From: a virus
Length of the DNA stretch: 64,000 nucleotides
IMG/VR virus record: IMGVR_UViG_3300025872_000040
Span: 1-64,000 of that record
Direction: 5' to 3' (one strand)
A program made the position numbers and the translations under genes. Numbering within the stretch: the first letter of the stretch is position 1; each line of letters opens with the position of its first letter. This document shows positions 44,452-53,335 of this stretch, piece by piece. A model generated the notes under the pieces. The model saw nothing but the letters and a program-made list of their open reading frames with translations. It was not told the origin of the DNA and searched no databases.

Positions 44452-47400
44452 ATGGCCGATACTATCTGGGACTACAGCGGTTCAGTACAGGAGCTGATCG
44501 ATCTCTACAACAGCTGGTCTACTCTTCCACTCGAGGAGCAGGCAGCCAAGGAGGGAACTCGGTTTCTTATCACTGGTGACGGCTTTACTAACGGGGCCGG
44601 AGCTTGGTTTGACTGGGGGCTAGACGGCGGTATCATATGGGTCTACAGTATCACACCGTCTTGGTGGGTCTGGTATAATAATGAAAAGGTAACCACGTCA
44701 CCGTTTGGTTCCACTCTACCAGGATACGCAGCTGACGTAGTCTATATGCTTAATGCAGTCGGTCTACCCGGCTCAACTTCGGCATTTCCTTCTAACACCC
44801 CCCGCTACAGCTTCTGGGGAGAAGCCAGAGTACAAGGATATACCGGTTCACGCGGCATGATCGGCTACACTGGTACGATCGGCTTCGCAGGATCTATCGG
44901 TTATGCCGGCTCTCGAGGCTACACTGGCTCGTCAGGCTACACCGGGTCCGCATCTACTTTCCCAGGATACACCGGATCTCAGGGCTACACCGGATCTGCA
45001 ATCGTCGGCTCTCGCGGTTACACCGGGTCTGCGTCTACGGTCATCGGCTACACTGGAAGCATTGGGTACACCGGCTCCAAGGGTGTACAGGGCATTCAAG
45101 GAAACACCGGTTATACCGGATCCGAGGGTCCTCCCAACGGCTACACCGGCTCTAGAGGTAGCACCGGCTACACTGGCTCGGTTGGATACTCTGGAAGCCT
45201 AGGCTACACTGGATCGAGAGGACTGACTGGATTCTCCGGATCTGGCTTCGCCGGCTCTCAGGGATACACTGGCTCACTCGGCTACACGGGCTCACAGGGC
45301 TACAGCGGCTCTGCCGGATTCACCGGATCGGCGTCGACTGCTCCGGGATACACCGGATCTATCGGATACACGGGTTCAGCTGGTTACACCGGCAGCAGGG
45401 GTCTAACAGGCATACAAGGAGACCAAGGTCTTGCTGGCTACACCGGTTCGGTAGGAGAGTCGCTGCAGCCGGACGAGGTCGGACCTCTCTCTGGCAGAAG
45501 TGCTTACGACACTCAAGCTAAAGGATTCGCGTACCTAGCGACCGACACCGACTCCATCTACTATAAGCTCAGCGCTACTTCTGGCGACTGGTCAGACCCT
45601 ATAGCTCTCCTTCGCGGATTCACTGGGTCGCAGGGCTTCACTGGATCTTTTGGATTCACCGGCTCAGTCGGGTTCGTAGGGTCTCTCGGCTACACTGGTA
45701 GCATCGGCTACACTGGATCGATAGGCTACACTGGATCGCAGGGCTTCACCGGGTCTAAGGGATTCACCGGCTCCGCGTCTGAGATTCCTGGTTACAGCGG
45801 TTCTCGCGGCTTCACCGGCTCGGTAGGCTTCGTAGGATCTCAGGGCGTTCAAGGATGGACTGGCTCGCAAGGTCCGCCGGACGGATACACCGGTTCTAGA
45901 GGTTACACCGGCTCACTGGGGTCTCTTGGCTACACCGGCAGCATCGGCTACACCGGATCTCAAGGCATCCGCGGCTACACGGGTTCAGTAGGTTTCGTAG
46001 GTTCTGCCAGCACGACGCCAGGGTACACCGGCTCGAAGGGCGACTCTGGCTACACCGGATCCAAGGGAGACATAGGCTACACCGGTTACACCGGCTCTAA
46101 GGGTGACCCAGACGGATACACTGGATCTACCGGAGCTCAGGGATACACCGGCTCGCGCGGCTTCGGCTACTCCGGAGTTGCTAGCTCGACCAACATAAAC
46201 GCCTCAGGTACTGGTAACAAGACCTGGGTGATGAACCAGTCCTACACGCAGAACGCTTTCGAGCCTGGAATGCGCGTCAGGATGATATGCGTCGACGACC
46301 CGAACGTCTCGAACGAGGGTAACATCGTCAGCTACGTCGGAACCAACTTGACCATCTCGGTCGACGCGGTCGACGGCGCAGGATTCCAGAACAACTGGAT
46401 ACTCGCTGCTACGGGACGCGTCGGATACCTAGGCTACTCAGGATCTAGGGGCTACACCGGCTCGGTAGGATTTACCGGCTCGGTAGGCTTCGTCGGATCG
46501 GTCGGATTCGCTGGGTCTAGGGGATACACCGGATCGCAGGGTGACATCGGTTACACCGGATCTGCCTCTACCGTCGCCGGCCCTCTCGGCTACACGGGCT
46601 CACAGGGCTACAGCGGGTCGAGGGGCGACACCGGAGCTACCGGCTTCGTAGGGTCTCAAGGTGACCTAGGCTACACCGGCTCTCGCGGCTTCGGTGGAAG
46701 TCAGGGTTACGCTGGATCGCGCGGCTTCACTGGATCGATAGGCGACACGGGCTACACCGGATCCGCCTCGTCGACTCCAGGGTACACCGGCTCACTTGGC
46801 TATACCGGGTCTAGAGGATACAACGGAAGCCAGGGCGACATAGGCTACACCGGCAGCCTAGGCTACACGGGATCTCAGGGACCGATCGGCTACGTCGGAT
46901 CTGCTTCTACCGAGATAGGTCCTACGGGATACACCGGTAGCATCGGTTACACTGGATCGAGAGGCTACGCTGGATCGATCGGTGATACTGGATTCACCGG
47001 CTCGTTCGGAACGACAGGCTACACCGGATCGTTTGGGTTTACCGGATCGAAGGGCGACATCGGGTACTCAGGATCTGCGTCTACCGTTCCTGGTTATACG
47101 GGAAGTCTGGGTTACACTGGATCGCAAGGAGACATCGGCTACACCGGTTCAGCCTCTACTGTAGCTGGACCTACTGGTTACTCCGGCTCACAGGGTGACA
47201 TCGGTTACACTGGATCTAAAGGATTCACCGGATCGTTCGGTAACACCGGCTACACCGGCTCTGCTGGTGCGGGATTTACCGGCTCGCAGGGTGACACAGG
47301 CTTCACTGGATCGGGTGGATACACCGGATCGTTCGGATACACCGGGTCGGCTGGATCATTCGTCGTACCAGGTACGAACACACAGGTAGTGTTCAACGAC

Positions 47401-47811
47401 GGCGGTAACGCTAACACCGCGGCTACCTTCGTGTACGACAAGACCAACGGCAGGGTCGGTGTGGGAACTGCCTCGCCGGCGGCCACGATCGACGTGACCG
47501 GAAACTATGGCATGAACATCGTCACTGTCACTGCGTCGGACATCGACTGCTCTCAGGGCAACTACTTCACTAAGACTGCATCTGGAGCTCTGACGTGGAC
47601 CTTCTCTAACGTACCGGCTTCTAGGGCGGTGCTCGTGATCCTCGAGCTCACCAACGGTGGCACCGGAACTCAGACCTGGCCGGCGTCTGTTAAGTGGCCA
47701 GGTGGAACGGCACCAGTTCTAACGGTGTCTGGAGTAGACGTCATAACGTTCCTAACTGACGACAGCGGCACGACGTGGCGCGGTAACCCGACCATGTTGG
47801 ACAGCAAGTAA
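44452..47811 (+). CDS. Second collagen-like tail fibre
   Basis: The 1119-residue protein has a unique N-terminal domain of about 130 residues (DTIWDYSGSVQELIDLYNSW; Trp-rich). Gly-X-Y repeats of the GYTGSRG/GYTGSAS type follow. Two inserted domains, GPLSGRSAYDTQAKGFAYLA and GYSGVASSTNINASGTGNKT, each have a counterpart in the fibre at 26790. The C-terminal domain (NTQVVFNDGGN; SQGNYFTKTASGALTWTFSN; FLTDDSGTTWRG) is also shared. Many repeats here are broken by SASTxxGYTGS segments, which interrupt the Gly-X-Y phase. The C1q-like domain of the larger fibre is absent. It is followed in order by a chaperone-like and an RCC1 gene, repeating the first cassette. Confidence 0.85.
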   Translation: MADTIWDYSGSVQELIDLYNSWSTLPLEEQAAKEGTRFLITGDGFTNGAGAWFDWGLDGGIIWVYSITPSWWVWYNNEKVTTSPFGSTLPGYAADVVYMLNAVGLPGSTSAFPSNTPRYSFWGEARVQGYTGSRGMIGYTGTIGFAGSIGYAGSRGYTGSSGYTGSASTFPGYTGSQGYTGSAIVGSRGYTGSASTVIGYTGSIGYTGSKGVQGIQGNTGYTGSEGPPNGYTGSRGSTGYTGSVGYSGSLGYTGSRGLTGFSGSGFAGSQGYTGSLGYTGSQGYSGSAGFTGSASTAPGYTGSIGYTGSAGYTGSRGLTGIQGDQGLAGYTGSVGESLQPDEVGPLSGRSAYDTQAKGFAYLATDTDSIYYKLSATSGDWSDPIALLRGFTGSQGFTGSFGFTGSVGFVGSLGYTGSIGYTGSIGYTGSQGFTGSKGFTGSASEIPGYSGSRGFTGSVGFVGSQGVQGWTGSQGPPDGYTGSRGYTGSLGSLGYTGSIGYTGSQGIRGYTGSVGFVGSASTTPGYTGSKGDSGYTGSKGDIGYTGYTGSKGDPDGYTGSTGAQGYTGSRGFGYSGVASSTNINASGTGNKTWVMNQSYTQNAFEPGMRVRMICVDDPNVSNEGNIVSYVGTNLTISVDAVDGAGFQNNWILAATGRVGYLGYSGSRGYTGSVGFTGSVGFVGSVGFAGSRGYTGSQGDIGYTGSASTVAGPLGYTGSQGYSGSRGDTGATGFVGSQGDLGYTGSRGFGGSQGYAGSRGFTGSIGDTGYTGSASSTPGYTGSLGYTGSRGYNGSQGDIGYTGSLGYTGSQGPIGYVGSASTEIGPTGYTGSIGYTGSRGYAGSIGDTGFTGSFGTTGYTGSFGFTGSKGDIGYSGSASTVPGYTGSLGYTGSQGDIGYTGSASTVAGPTGYSGSQGDIGYTGSKGFTGSFGNTGYTGSAGAGFTGSQGDTGFTGSGGYTGSFGYTGSAGSFVVPGTNTQVVFNDGGNANTAATFVYDKTNGRVGVGTASPAATIDVTGNYGMNIVTVTASDIDCSQGNYFTKTASGALTWTFSNVPASRAVLVILELTNGGTGTQTWPASVKWPGGTAPVLTVSGVDVITFLTDDSGTTWRGNPTMLDSK
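44833..47360 (+). repeat. Gly-X-Y collagen-like coding repeats (second fibre)
   Basis: Degenerate in-frame units like those of the first fibre, with more frequent interruptions (SAST-type breaks) and two folded-domain inserts. Confidence 0.9.
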
Positions 47812-47823
47812 CAGGTAGAAGAG

Positions 47824-48321
47824 ATGGCTAGATACGCTTACGTAGATAACAACGAGATAGTAGAGCTAGTAGATCAGCTACCGAAGAGCTGGAAGAACTA
47901 CAGCAACTTTGATCTTATGGACCCTCAGTCCCTATTCGAGCTGGGTTGGCTTCCGGTCGACGAGTCTCAGGTAGTCGTACCCCCGTTCAACGGACTAGCA
48001 GAGAGAGCCGTAGTCAACTACGAGATCACTCCGTCTGGTGTTAGAGCGTTCGTGACGATAGTTCCTCATGACTCGACGTCGGATCAGGAGGTCAGACAGG
48101 CCTACATGGCCGCTCTGAGAGACAGAAGAAACTCGAAGCTGCAGCAGTGTGACTGGACTGTGCTTCCCGACTCCATAGAGTCTAGAGGACAGCAGTGGAA
48201 GGAGCAGTGGGCCTCCTACAGGCAGACGCTGAGAGACTTTCCGTCGTTCTACGAGACAGTTCCTCTCAGCGATCTACCGGACATCGACTCTATTCTATGG
48301 CCTATTCCCCCAGCGGTTTAA
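47824..48321 (+). CDS. Tail-fibre assembly chaperone-like protein (copy 2)
   Basis: The 165-residue protein parallels the one at 33726: RYAYVDNNEIVELVDQLPKS at the start, then YMAALRDRRNSKLQQCDWTV and WASYRQTLRDFPSFYETV at the end. Overall identity looks low outside the C-terminal helical part, so the duplication is old or the copies have diverged fast. It follows the second collagen-like fibre by 12 bases, exactly the spacing of copy 1. Each copy may serve its own fibre. Confidence 0.7.
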   Translation: MARYAYVDNNEIVELVDQLPKSWKNYSNFDLMDPQSLFELGWLPVDESQVVVPPFNGLAERAVVNYEITPSGVRAFVTIVPHDSTSDQEVRQAYMAALRDRRNSKLQQCDWTVLPDSIESRGQQWKEQWASYRQTLRDFPSFYETVPLSDLPDIDSILWPIPPAV

Positions 48322-48337
48322 TATCGAGAACTAACAG

Positions 48338-50701
48338 ATGCTGATCCTTGGCTCAGGAATTATGAGAAAGAAAGTTCAGAGTGACTCTCTGTTCGGGGCC
48401 GGCTATAGTACTTGGTATAGTCTCGGAAACAGCTTTGATGGTGCTAGAAGCTCTCCAGTCGCGGTGACTGCAGCCGGAAACCCTCTGATCTACAAGTCTT
48501 GGAAGACTGTTACTGGAACTAACGGAAACACCGCGGCGTTAAACAGCGTCGGAGAGCTCTACGTCTGGGGTGACAATAACTTTGGACAGTGGGGAAACAA
48601 GACTGCAGGAAATACGAGTCTAGCTCAGCCTGGATTTGACAGAGCGACGCATAGGTCTAGCCCTACGCTGGTTCCCTCTACAGGAAGTTGGACAGTAATT
48701 TCTGTCGGAGGTTACTCGGGGGAAGAGTATAGAGAAGTATGCAATACTGGAATCTACGACCCTAGCGCTCACGTTGCAGGGATCAAGTCAGACGGGACTC
48801 TCTGGACCTGGGGTTACGGGATCTACGGTAAGCTTGGAGCTGGAAACACTTTTAGCAGGTCTTCTCCTACTCAGCTTGGAACTAAGACTGACTGGGTAGA
48901 CGTTGCGTGCGGACCGGAGTTTACGATAGCGTGCGACTCTGCGGGTGACTTGTACGCGTGGGGACACAACTACAGAGGTCAGCTCGGTGACGGAACTACT
49001 ATCGACAGGTCTTCACCGGTCCTCGTGTCCTCAGTTAGAAACTACACCAAGGTCTACGCATCTGGGATGAAGTCGTTCGCAGTCGACGACACTAATCAGT
49101 TGTACTGGGCAGGAGCCGGAGCGAACGCTACATCCCTTGGATACTATCCGACATCAATCGACTCATTGACTCACTCGTCAGTAACCCTTGGAAACAACTT
49201 CTCTAGCGGTTCGATGGGTCCTCAGCACGGTCTGTTCATAAAGACTACCGGCGCTCTATACGCGGCTGGAATCAACGACTACGGGCAGCTTGGTCTCAAC
49301 GACACTTTCAGCAGGTCGAGCTTTGTTCAAGTAGGAGCTGGAACCAACTGGTCAACCGTTATAGTGTCAGCCAGCCACACGCTAGCTCTCAACAACACCG
49401 GGTCTCTGTTCGTCTGGGGAAGAAATAACTACGGACAGCTTGGACTCGGCGACGTCGTGAACAGGTCTTCTCCGACTCTTCTGTCCACCGGCGTCTCTTA
49501 CGTAATGGCTGCTGGATATAACACCTTCTACGTTAAGACCGACGGTACCCTGTGGGCCGTCGGAACCGAGAGATCTGGTCAGCTAGGTAATCAAGACTTA
49601 CTGCTTGACTTTGACACACCACACATCAACAGATCTTCTCCGATTCAGATAGGCTCCGGATTCACGTCTAACATCTTTGGAAAGTCTAACTATCGCGGGG
49701 CTGGAGCTAAGAGCTATATAAACGACGGAAAGCTCTACATGTGGGGTGTCAACGGATACGCGGCTGCGGACGACAACGCTACGAGTTGGACACCATACAA
49801 AAACTTCTGGCTTATGGAGACGAACAGACTCTTCACCAAGGTGCCCGGATCATGGAGTGCTGTATCCATGGGAACTGAGTACGCAGTAGCTATCAAGTCA
49901 GATGGGACCCTATGGTCTTGGGGATCTAATGCATCTTATGGACAGCTTGGAATCAACCTTACTAGCGCAGCAGGAAACAACGGCAGAAGCATACCAGTTC
50001 TAGTATCAAGCGACACGACCTGGAAGAAAGTTCAGGCTGGATTTGGCGGAGCTCTAGCTCTAAAGGGAGCTAGCAGCCCATACAGCCTCTACGGCTGGGG
50101 ATACTACTACATCACGGGTCAGAACAGTTCTATAAACAGAAGCTCTCCGGTGATCATTGGAGCGGCAAACAACTGGAAAGACATAGGCTTCAGTGAGAAT
50201 AGTCTGACGGTCTACGCCGTGGATAAGAACGACAACATCTACGTGTGGGGATACAACAACGTAGGACAGCTAGGCTTAAGCGACACGATCGATCGCTTCA
50301 GTCCTGTGCTACTTGCTACAGGTCAAGCAGGGGCAAAGGTGCAGGCCGGACAGGATCACGGACATATAATTAAGTCCGACGGCTCGCTGTGGTCCACTGG
50401 AAGCAGCGCCTACGGACAGACCGCTCTCGGCTACACTAACGTTTCTAGCTTCACTCAGGTCGGAAGCTCCTCTTGGACAGCGGTAAGCGCCGGCCAGCAA
50501 CACTCTCTAGGCATAGACGCGGCTGGTCGCCTTTTTGCCTGGGGAAGAAACAACTACGGGCAGCTGATGGGTCCGTCTCCAAACATTATCACCTACACGT
50601 ACTCGACGGTTCAAGTCGGGTCTGGCGCTTACGGAAGTTGGACTCTCGTTCGTGCAGCGAGAGACAGCTCGTTCGCCTCAGCTAAGGTAGACATTACTTA
50701 A
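48338..50701 (+). CDS. RCC1-repeat beta-propeller protein, shorter paralogue
   Basis: The 787-residue protein has RCC1-type repeats through most of its length (SDGTLWTWGYGIYGKLG, RSSPTQLGTKTDWVDVACG, SAGDLYAWGHNYRGQLGDG). By length that is about 14-16 blades, or two propellers. The N-terminus MLILGSGIMRKKVQS parallels the MLIFQSLLA start of the giant copy. Its stop overlaps the stop of the convergent HldD-like gene by 8 bases, and no terminator hairpin is evident there. The leader ends in AACAGATGCT with no strong ribosome site, similar to the giant copy (CAGATGCT). Confidence 0.85.
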   Translation: MLILGSGIMRKKVQSDSLFGAGYSTWYSLGNSFDGARSSPVAVTAAGNPLIYKSWKTVTGTNGNTAALNSVGELYVWGDNNFGQWGNKTAGNTSLAQPGFDRATHRSSPTLVPSTGSWTVISVGGYSGEEYREVCNTGIYDPSAHVAGIKSDGTLWTWGYGIYGKLGAGNTFSRSSPTQLGTKTDWVDVACGPEFTIACDSAGDLYAWGHNYRGQLGDGTTIDRSSPVLVSSVRNYTKVYASGMKSFAVDDTNQLYWAGAGANATSLGYYPTSIDSLTHSSVTLGNNFSSGSMGPQHGLFIKTTGALYAAGINDYGQLGLNDTFSRSSFVQVGAGTNWSTVIVSASHTLALNNTGSLFVWGRNNYGQLGLGDVVNRSSPTLLSTGVSYVMAAGYNTFYVKTDGTLWAVGTERSGQLGNQDLLLDFDTPHINRSSPIQIGSGFTSNIFGKSNYRGAGAKSYINDGKLYMWGVNGYAAADDNATSWTPYKNFWLMETNRLFTKVPGSWSAVSMGTEYAVAIKSDGTLWSWGSNASYGQLGINLTSAAGNNGRSIPVLVSSDTTWKKVQAGFGGALALKGASSPYSLYGWGYYYITGQNSSINRSSPVIIGAANNWKDIGFSENSLTVYAVDKNDNIYVWGYNNVGQLGLSDTIDRFSPVLLATGQAGAKVQAGQDHGHIIKSDGSLWSTGSSAYGQTALGYTNVSSFTQVGSSSWTAVSAGQQHSLGIDAAGRLFAWGRNNYGQLMGPSPNIITYTYSTVQVGSGAYGSWTLVRAARDSSFASAKVDIT

Positions 50702-51473
50702 TCAAGTCGTTGTAGTTGTACTGCGCGCTCGTGAAGTACTGATACTTTCCCTGTAGCTTCAAGGGAAACTTGATTCTCTCTATTCTAGCGCCGGTCCTGC
50801 TAGCTATCGACTCAGCCACCTCTGTGAAGCTCTTAGGCGCAGCAGTACCTACGTCGTAGATTCCTGACTCTTTCTTGCACTCTAGGATAGTCTTCACGAC
50901 GCTGTTGACATGTATAAAGTCACGGTGAGCGCTGTCAGAGTTGTCGAAGATCTTTATGACTCTTGTCTCGTTCGCCTGCTGCATGAACTTGTAGTATGGA
51001 CTCGCCTGCTCCCCCTTCGACCCCTCGTTGTCACCGTACACATTGAAAAACCTCATCCCCCTCACGAGCTTGAACCTGCTCATGTTGTCCTCGACCCAGG
51101 CGTCGACGGTAGCCTTGGTCATGGCGTAGTAGTTAAGCGGGTTTATCCTGTACTGCTTTCCCTCACATGTGTTGCCATAGACCGACCCAGAGCTCGCGTA
51201 TGTGACCGGGATCTGGTAGTCGATCGCCTTCTCAAAGAGCCTGATGCTGAAGTCCACGTTGTGCGCGTGCAAGAGGTTAATGTCCTTGCAGGTCGTGTCT
51301 GATATTGCTCCGAGGTGATAGATCTCGTCGACGTTCTCCCACTCTATCGCGTCTAGGATGGTAAAGATGTCTGGGAGAGTGTTCGTCAGCGTGTCGTAGC
51401 AGGCGACCTGACCGTCAAGCTTTGCCAGCAGGTTCCTTCCAATGAATCCACAGTTACCGGTGACAAACTTCAT
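50694..51473 (-). CDS. hldD: ADP-glyceromanno-heptose 6-epimerase-like (HldD-type) SDR enzyme
   Basis: The 259-residue extended SDR protein has the nucleotide-binding GNCGFIG at 6-12, a YASS element near 92-95 and the YxxxK pair Tyr116/Lys120. Several segments match HldD closely: IYHLGAISDTT, RFFNVYGDNEGSKGEQAS, HRDFIHVNSV, GIYDVGTAAPKSFTEVAE and FPLKLQGKYQYFTSAQ. HldD (about 310 residues in E. coli) converts ADP-D,D-heptose to ADP-L,D-heptose. This version is shorter, mainly between the binding loop and the active site and at the C-terminus. It is last in a leftward four-gene operon and overlaps the preceding gene by 20 bases. A closely related nucleotide-sugar epimerase activity remains possible. 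Confidence 0.82.
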   Translation of the reverse strand: MKFVTGNCGFIGRNLLAKLDGQVACYDTLTNTLPDIFTILDAIEWENVDEIYHLGAISDTTCKDINLLHAHNVDFSIRLFEKAIDYQIPVTYASSGSVYGNTCEGKQYRINPLNYYAMTKATVDAWVEDNMSRFKLVRGMRFFNVYGDNEGSKGEQASPYYKFMQQANETRVIKIFDNSDSAHRDFIHVNSVVKTILECKKESGIYDVGTAAPKSFTEVAESIASRTGARIERIKFPLKLQGKYQYFTSAQYNYNDLIK

Positions 51474-51789
51474 CTTGGTTGATCTCCCTGTGAGGACCGG
51501 TGAAGTACAGGTCTGCGTTCATGGCCTTGTCGTCTATCCACACGTCGTACGACGGCTTCTTCATCTTCAAGCTAGTGTACCTGCAGCCCCACTCGTGAAG
51601 CTGTCTCTCGGTCAGTTCGCTCCAGTCGATACCAGAGTTTCCGCCGCGCGCGGTCCAGTAGTGGATCTCGTGACCCCAGTCGTACAGCATGTTGAAGTGG
51701 TTGATCCTATCCTTGATGGGCTCGCTCCTCGTGTAGTCAGACCCCTTGGTCCTGCATATGGTCCCGTCGATGTCGACCATGTACCTCAT
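51454..51789 (-). CDS. Small HAD-superfamily phosphatase
   Basis: The 111-residue protein carries the HAD motif I YMVDIDGTICRT, a motif II-like HYWTARGG, and a motif III/IV region KMKKPSYDVWIDDKAMN. It is a capless or minimally capped HAD of the type found in sugar and capsule clusters. In ADP-heptose synthesis a HAD enzyme (GmhB) removes the C7 phosphate between the kinase and adenylyltransferase steps. This protein is well placed for that step, but it is much shorter than GmhB and lacks its zinc loop, so the role is only a suggestion. It overlaps the cupin gene by 4 bases (ATGA). Confidence 0.75.
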   Translation of the reverse strand: MRYMVDIDGTICRTKGSDYTRSEPIKDRINHFNMLYDWGHEIHYWTARGGNSGIDWSELTERQLHEWGCRYTSLKMKKPSYDVWIDDKAMNADLYFTGPHREINQDEVCHR

Positions 51790-52145
51790 CGCTGAGAGTC
51801 TCCTGGCATCACGCGGTAGTTGTCGGCCGGATCGTCCTGACTTGACACCTCGAAGATGGAGGAGTCGTCCTCTAGAGCCTCGAGCTGGTGAACGAAGCCT
51901 GGCATCACACGCACCACGTGACCCATGACGATAGTCTCTTCTTTGATCTGGGCTGTAGACTGGTCTATGGTTCTAAGGTTGAAAGACCCAGTCACCACCA
52001 TGAAGGTCTCGTCCTTCTTCATGTGATAGTGCATGCTTCCCTTTGAGCCCGCCTTGTCAAACTGAAGTATCTTACCACAGTACAGCTCGTTTGAGGCAAA
52101 TATGATCTCTCTTCCCCATCCTTTTTCTACCGTCTGTCTACTCAT
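51786..52145 (-). CDS. Single-domain cupin, possible sugar isomerase or regulator
   Basis: The 119-residue protein is a single cupin barrel. Metal ligands look intact: His39 and His41 (MHYHMKKDE) with Glu46, and His86 in GFVHQLEA. The opening VEKGWGREIIFASNELYCGK resembles mannose-6-phosphate isomerase-like cupins often seen with nucleotide-sugar genes in phages. It overlaps the HldE-like gene by 8 bases and the HAD gene by 4, so the operon is translationally coupled. Substrate unknown. It could replace a missing isomerase (GmhA is absent from the window), but that is speculation. Confidence 0.7.
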   Translation of the reverse strand: MSRQTVEKGWGREIIFASNELYCGKILQFDKAGSKGSMHYHMKKDETFMVVTGSFNLRTIDQSTAQIKEETIVMGHVVRVMPGFVHQLEALEDDSSIFEVSSQDDPADNYRVMPGDSQR

Positions 52146-53307
52146 TTCTCATCTTCTCCACGATGTCAGTAGTCGAGAAACCCTCGACGAGTGGTATGAT
52201 TATAACTTCAGCTAGATCGTTGCCTACTACGGTAGACACCTGATAGTCGCCTCCCTTGGTGATGATTGACGGCTGTACGCTCTTGATTAGCTCGAGCGGA
52301 GTGTCCTCATCGAAGATGATCACCTCGTCGACCCACTTGATCGCCTCGAGTGCGGCCTTCCTAGACTCCTGGTCATTGATGGGTCTGCACATTCCTTTAA
52401 GCCTGCGAACGCTCTCGTCGCTGTTGATCCCCACTACGAGTCTGTCTCCCATGTCGCGAGACTTCTTAAGTAACTCGATGTGCCCACGGTGCAGGATGTC
52501 GAAGCAGCCGTTGGTGAAGACTACCTTAGGACGCGCCTTAGCTATGTCCTCGGCAGTAAGCTTGTACGTGCCGAAGCGAGTGACTGATATCGTGGCCAGG
52601 GTGGTGGCCTGATGAAGCGCCGTGGCGAGATCCTTTCCTGCAGCCAGAGCTGATACCATTCCGGCAGTCACCACGTCTCCCGCTCCAGTGACGTCGGCCA
52701 CCTCTACCTTCTCGGTCGGGAAGTGTCCAACTGACCCGTCCTTGCTATAGGTGTATATTCCGTCGGATCCAGCCGTCACCACTAGGTTCTCGATGTCATA
52801 GTACTTTAAGACGTCGAGTGCCTCATAACCCTCGACGCCACTCTTCTTGAGTTCCTGCTTGTTCATCTTGACCATCCAGGCTCCGGAGCACTCTTGCAGG
52901 ACTCCCTTGGTATCTACGATAACGCGACTCCCTCTCTCGCTGTAGTACTCGATCAGATCTTCTACTGAAGTGATTGTGCCCTTTAGATAGTCTACCAAGA
53001 CGACGTAGTCGTAGTGCTTGTCAGACTTAAATGAGCTTGTCGGGTGACTGTCGGTGGCGTCGTCGTCACACCTGAAGACTATCTTGTTGTCGCAGACGTA
53101 CCGAGTCTTAAACGAGGTGCTACCCGTCATGATGTCGGGTCTACACCCTAGAGCCTTGAGGTTCTCGTATACGTTGTATACCCCTCCAGACTTACTGGTC
53201 TCTCTGATCTGATAGAAGATTGGGATAGGAGCCTCGGCAGAGACCCTCTCGGTTCCACAGTAGACGTATCGGTCTAGTATGGCGTCTCCGATCACTAGAA
53301 CATTCAT
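52138..53307 (-). CDS. hldE: HldE-like bifunctional sugar-phosphate kinase/adenylyltransferase
   Basis: From ATG 53307 the protein has 389 residues; AAGGTGAG lies 5 bases upstream, and the GTG at 53316 is part of that ribosome site. Residues 1-250 are a PfkB/ribokinase-type kinase with the DVTGAGD signature at 205-211. Residues 260-389 are a nucleotidyltransferase with TNGCFDILHRGH (HxGH 273-276), NSDESVRRLKG and ITKGGDYQ. The order and motifs are those of HldE, which phosphorylates heptose-7-phosphate at C1 and adenylylates heptose-1-phosphate. The kinase part is about 65-70 residues shorter than in E. coli HldE. It is first in the operon, ahead of cupin, HAD and HldD-like genes. Confidence 0.85.
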   Translation of the reverse strand: MNVLVIGDAILDRYVYCGTERVSAEAPIPIFYQIRETSKSGGVYNVYENLKALGCRPDIMTGSTSFKTRYVCDNKIVFRCDDDATDSHPTSSFKSDKHYDYVVLVDYLKGTITSVEDLIEYYSERGSRVIVDTKGVLQECSGAWMVKMNKQELKKSGVEGYEALDVLKYYDIENLVVTAGSDGIYTYSKDGSVGHFPTEKVEVADVTGAGDVVTAGMVSALAAGKDLATALHQATTLATISVTRFGTYKLTAEDIAKARPKVVFTNGCFDILHRGHIELLKKSRDMGDRLVVGINSDESVRRLKGMCRPINDQESRKAALEAIKWVDEVIIFDEDTPLELIKSVQPSIITKGGDYQVSTVVGNDLAEVIIIPLVEGFSTTDIVEKMRNE

Positions 53308-53318
53308 GTCGCTCACCT

Positions 53319-53326
53319 TATAAATA
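53319..53326 (+). promoter_or_regulatory. T4-type late promoter, TATAAATA, for the neck/terminase genes
   Basis: A perfect box preceded by CT lies 45 bases before the gp13 ATG, in the divergent gap. It very likely drives gp13-gp17. Confidence 0.75.
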
Positions 53327-53335
53327 CCACGGATC

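Noticed and set aside
53308-53316. GTG at 53316 as start of the HldE-like gene
   Set aside because: The GTG is part of the AAGGTGAG ribosome site for ATG 53307, where the typical MNVLVIGD kinase start begins.
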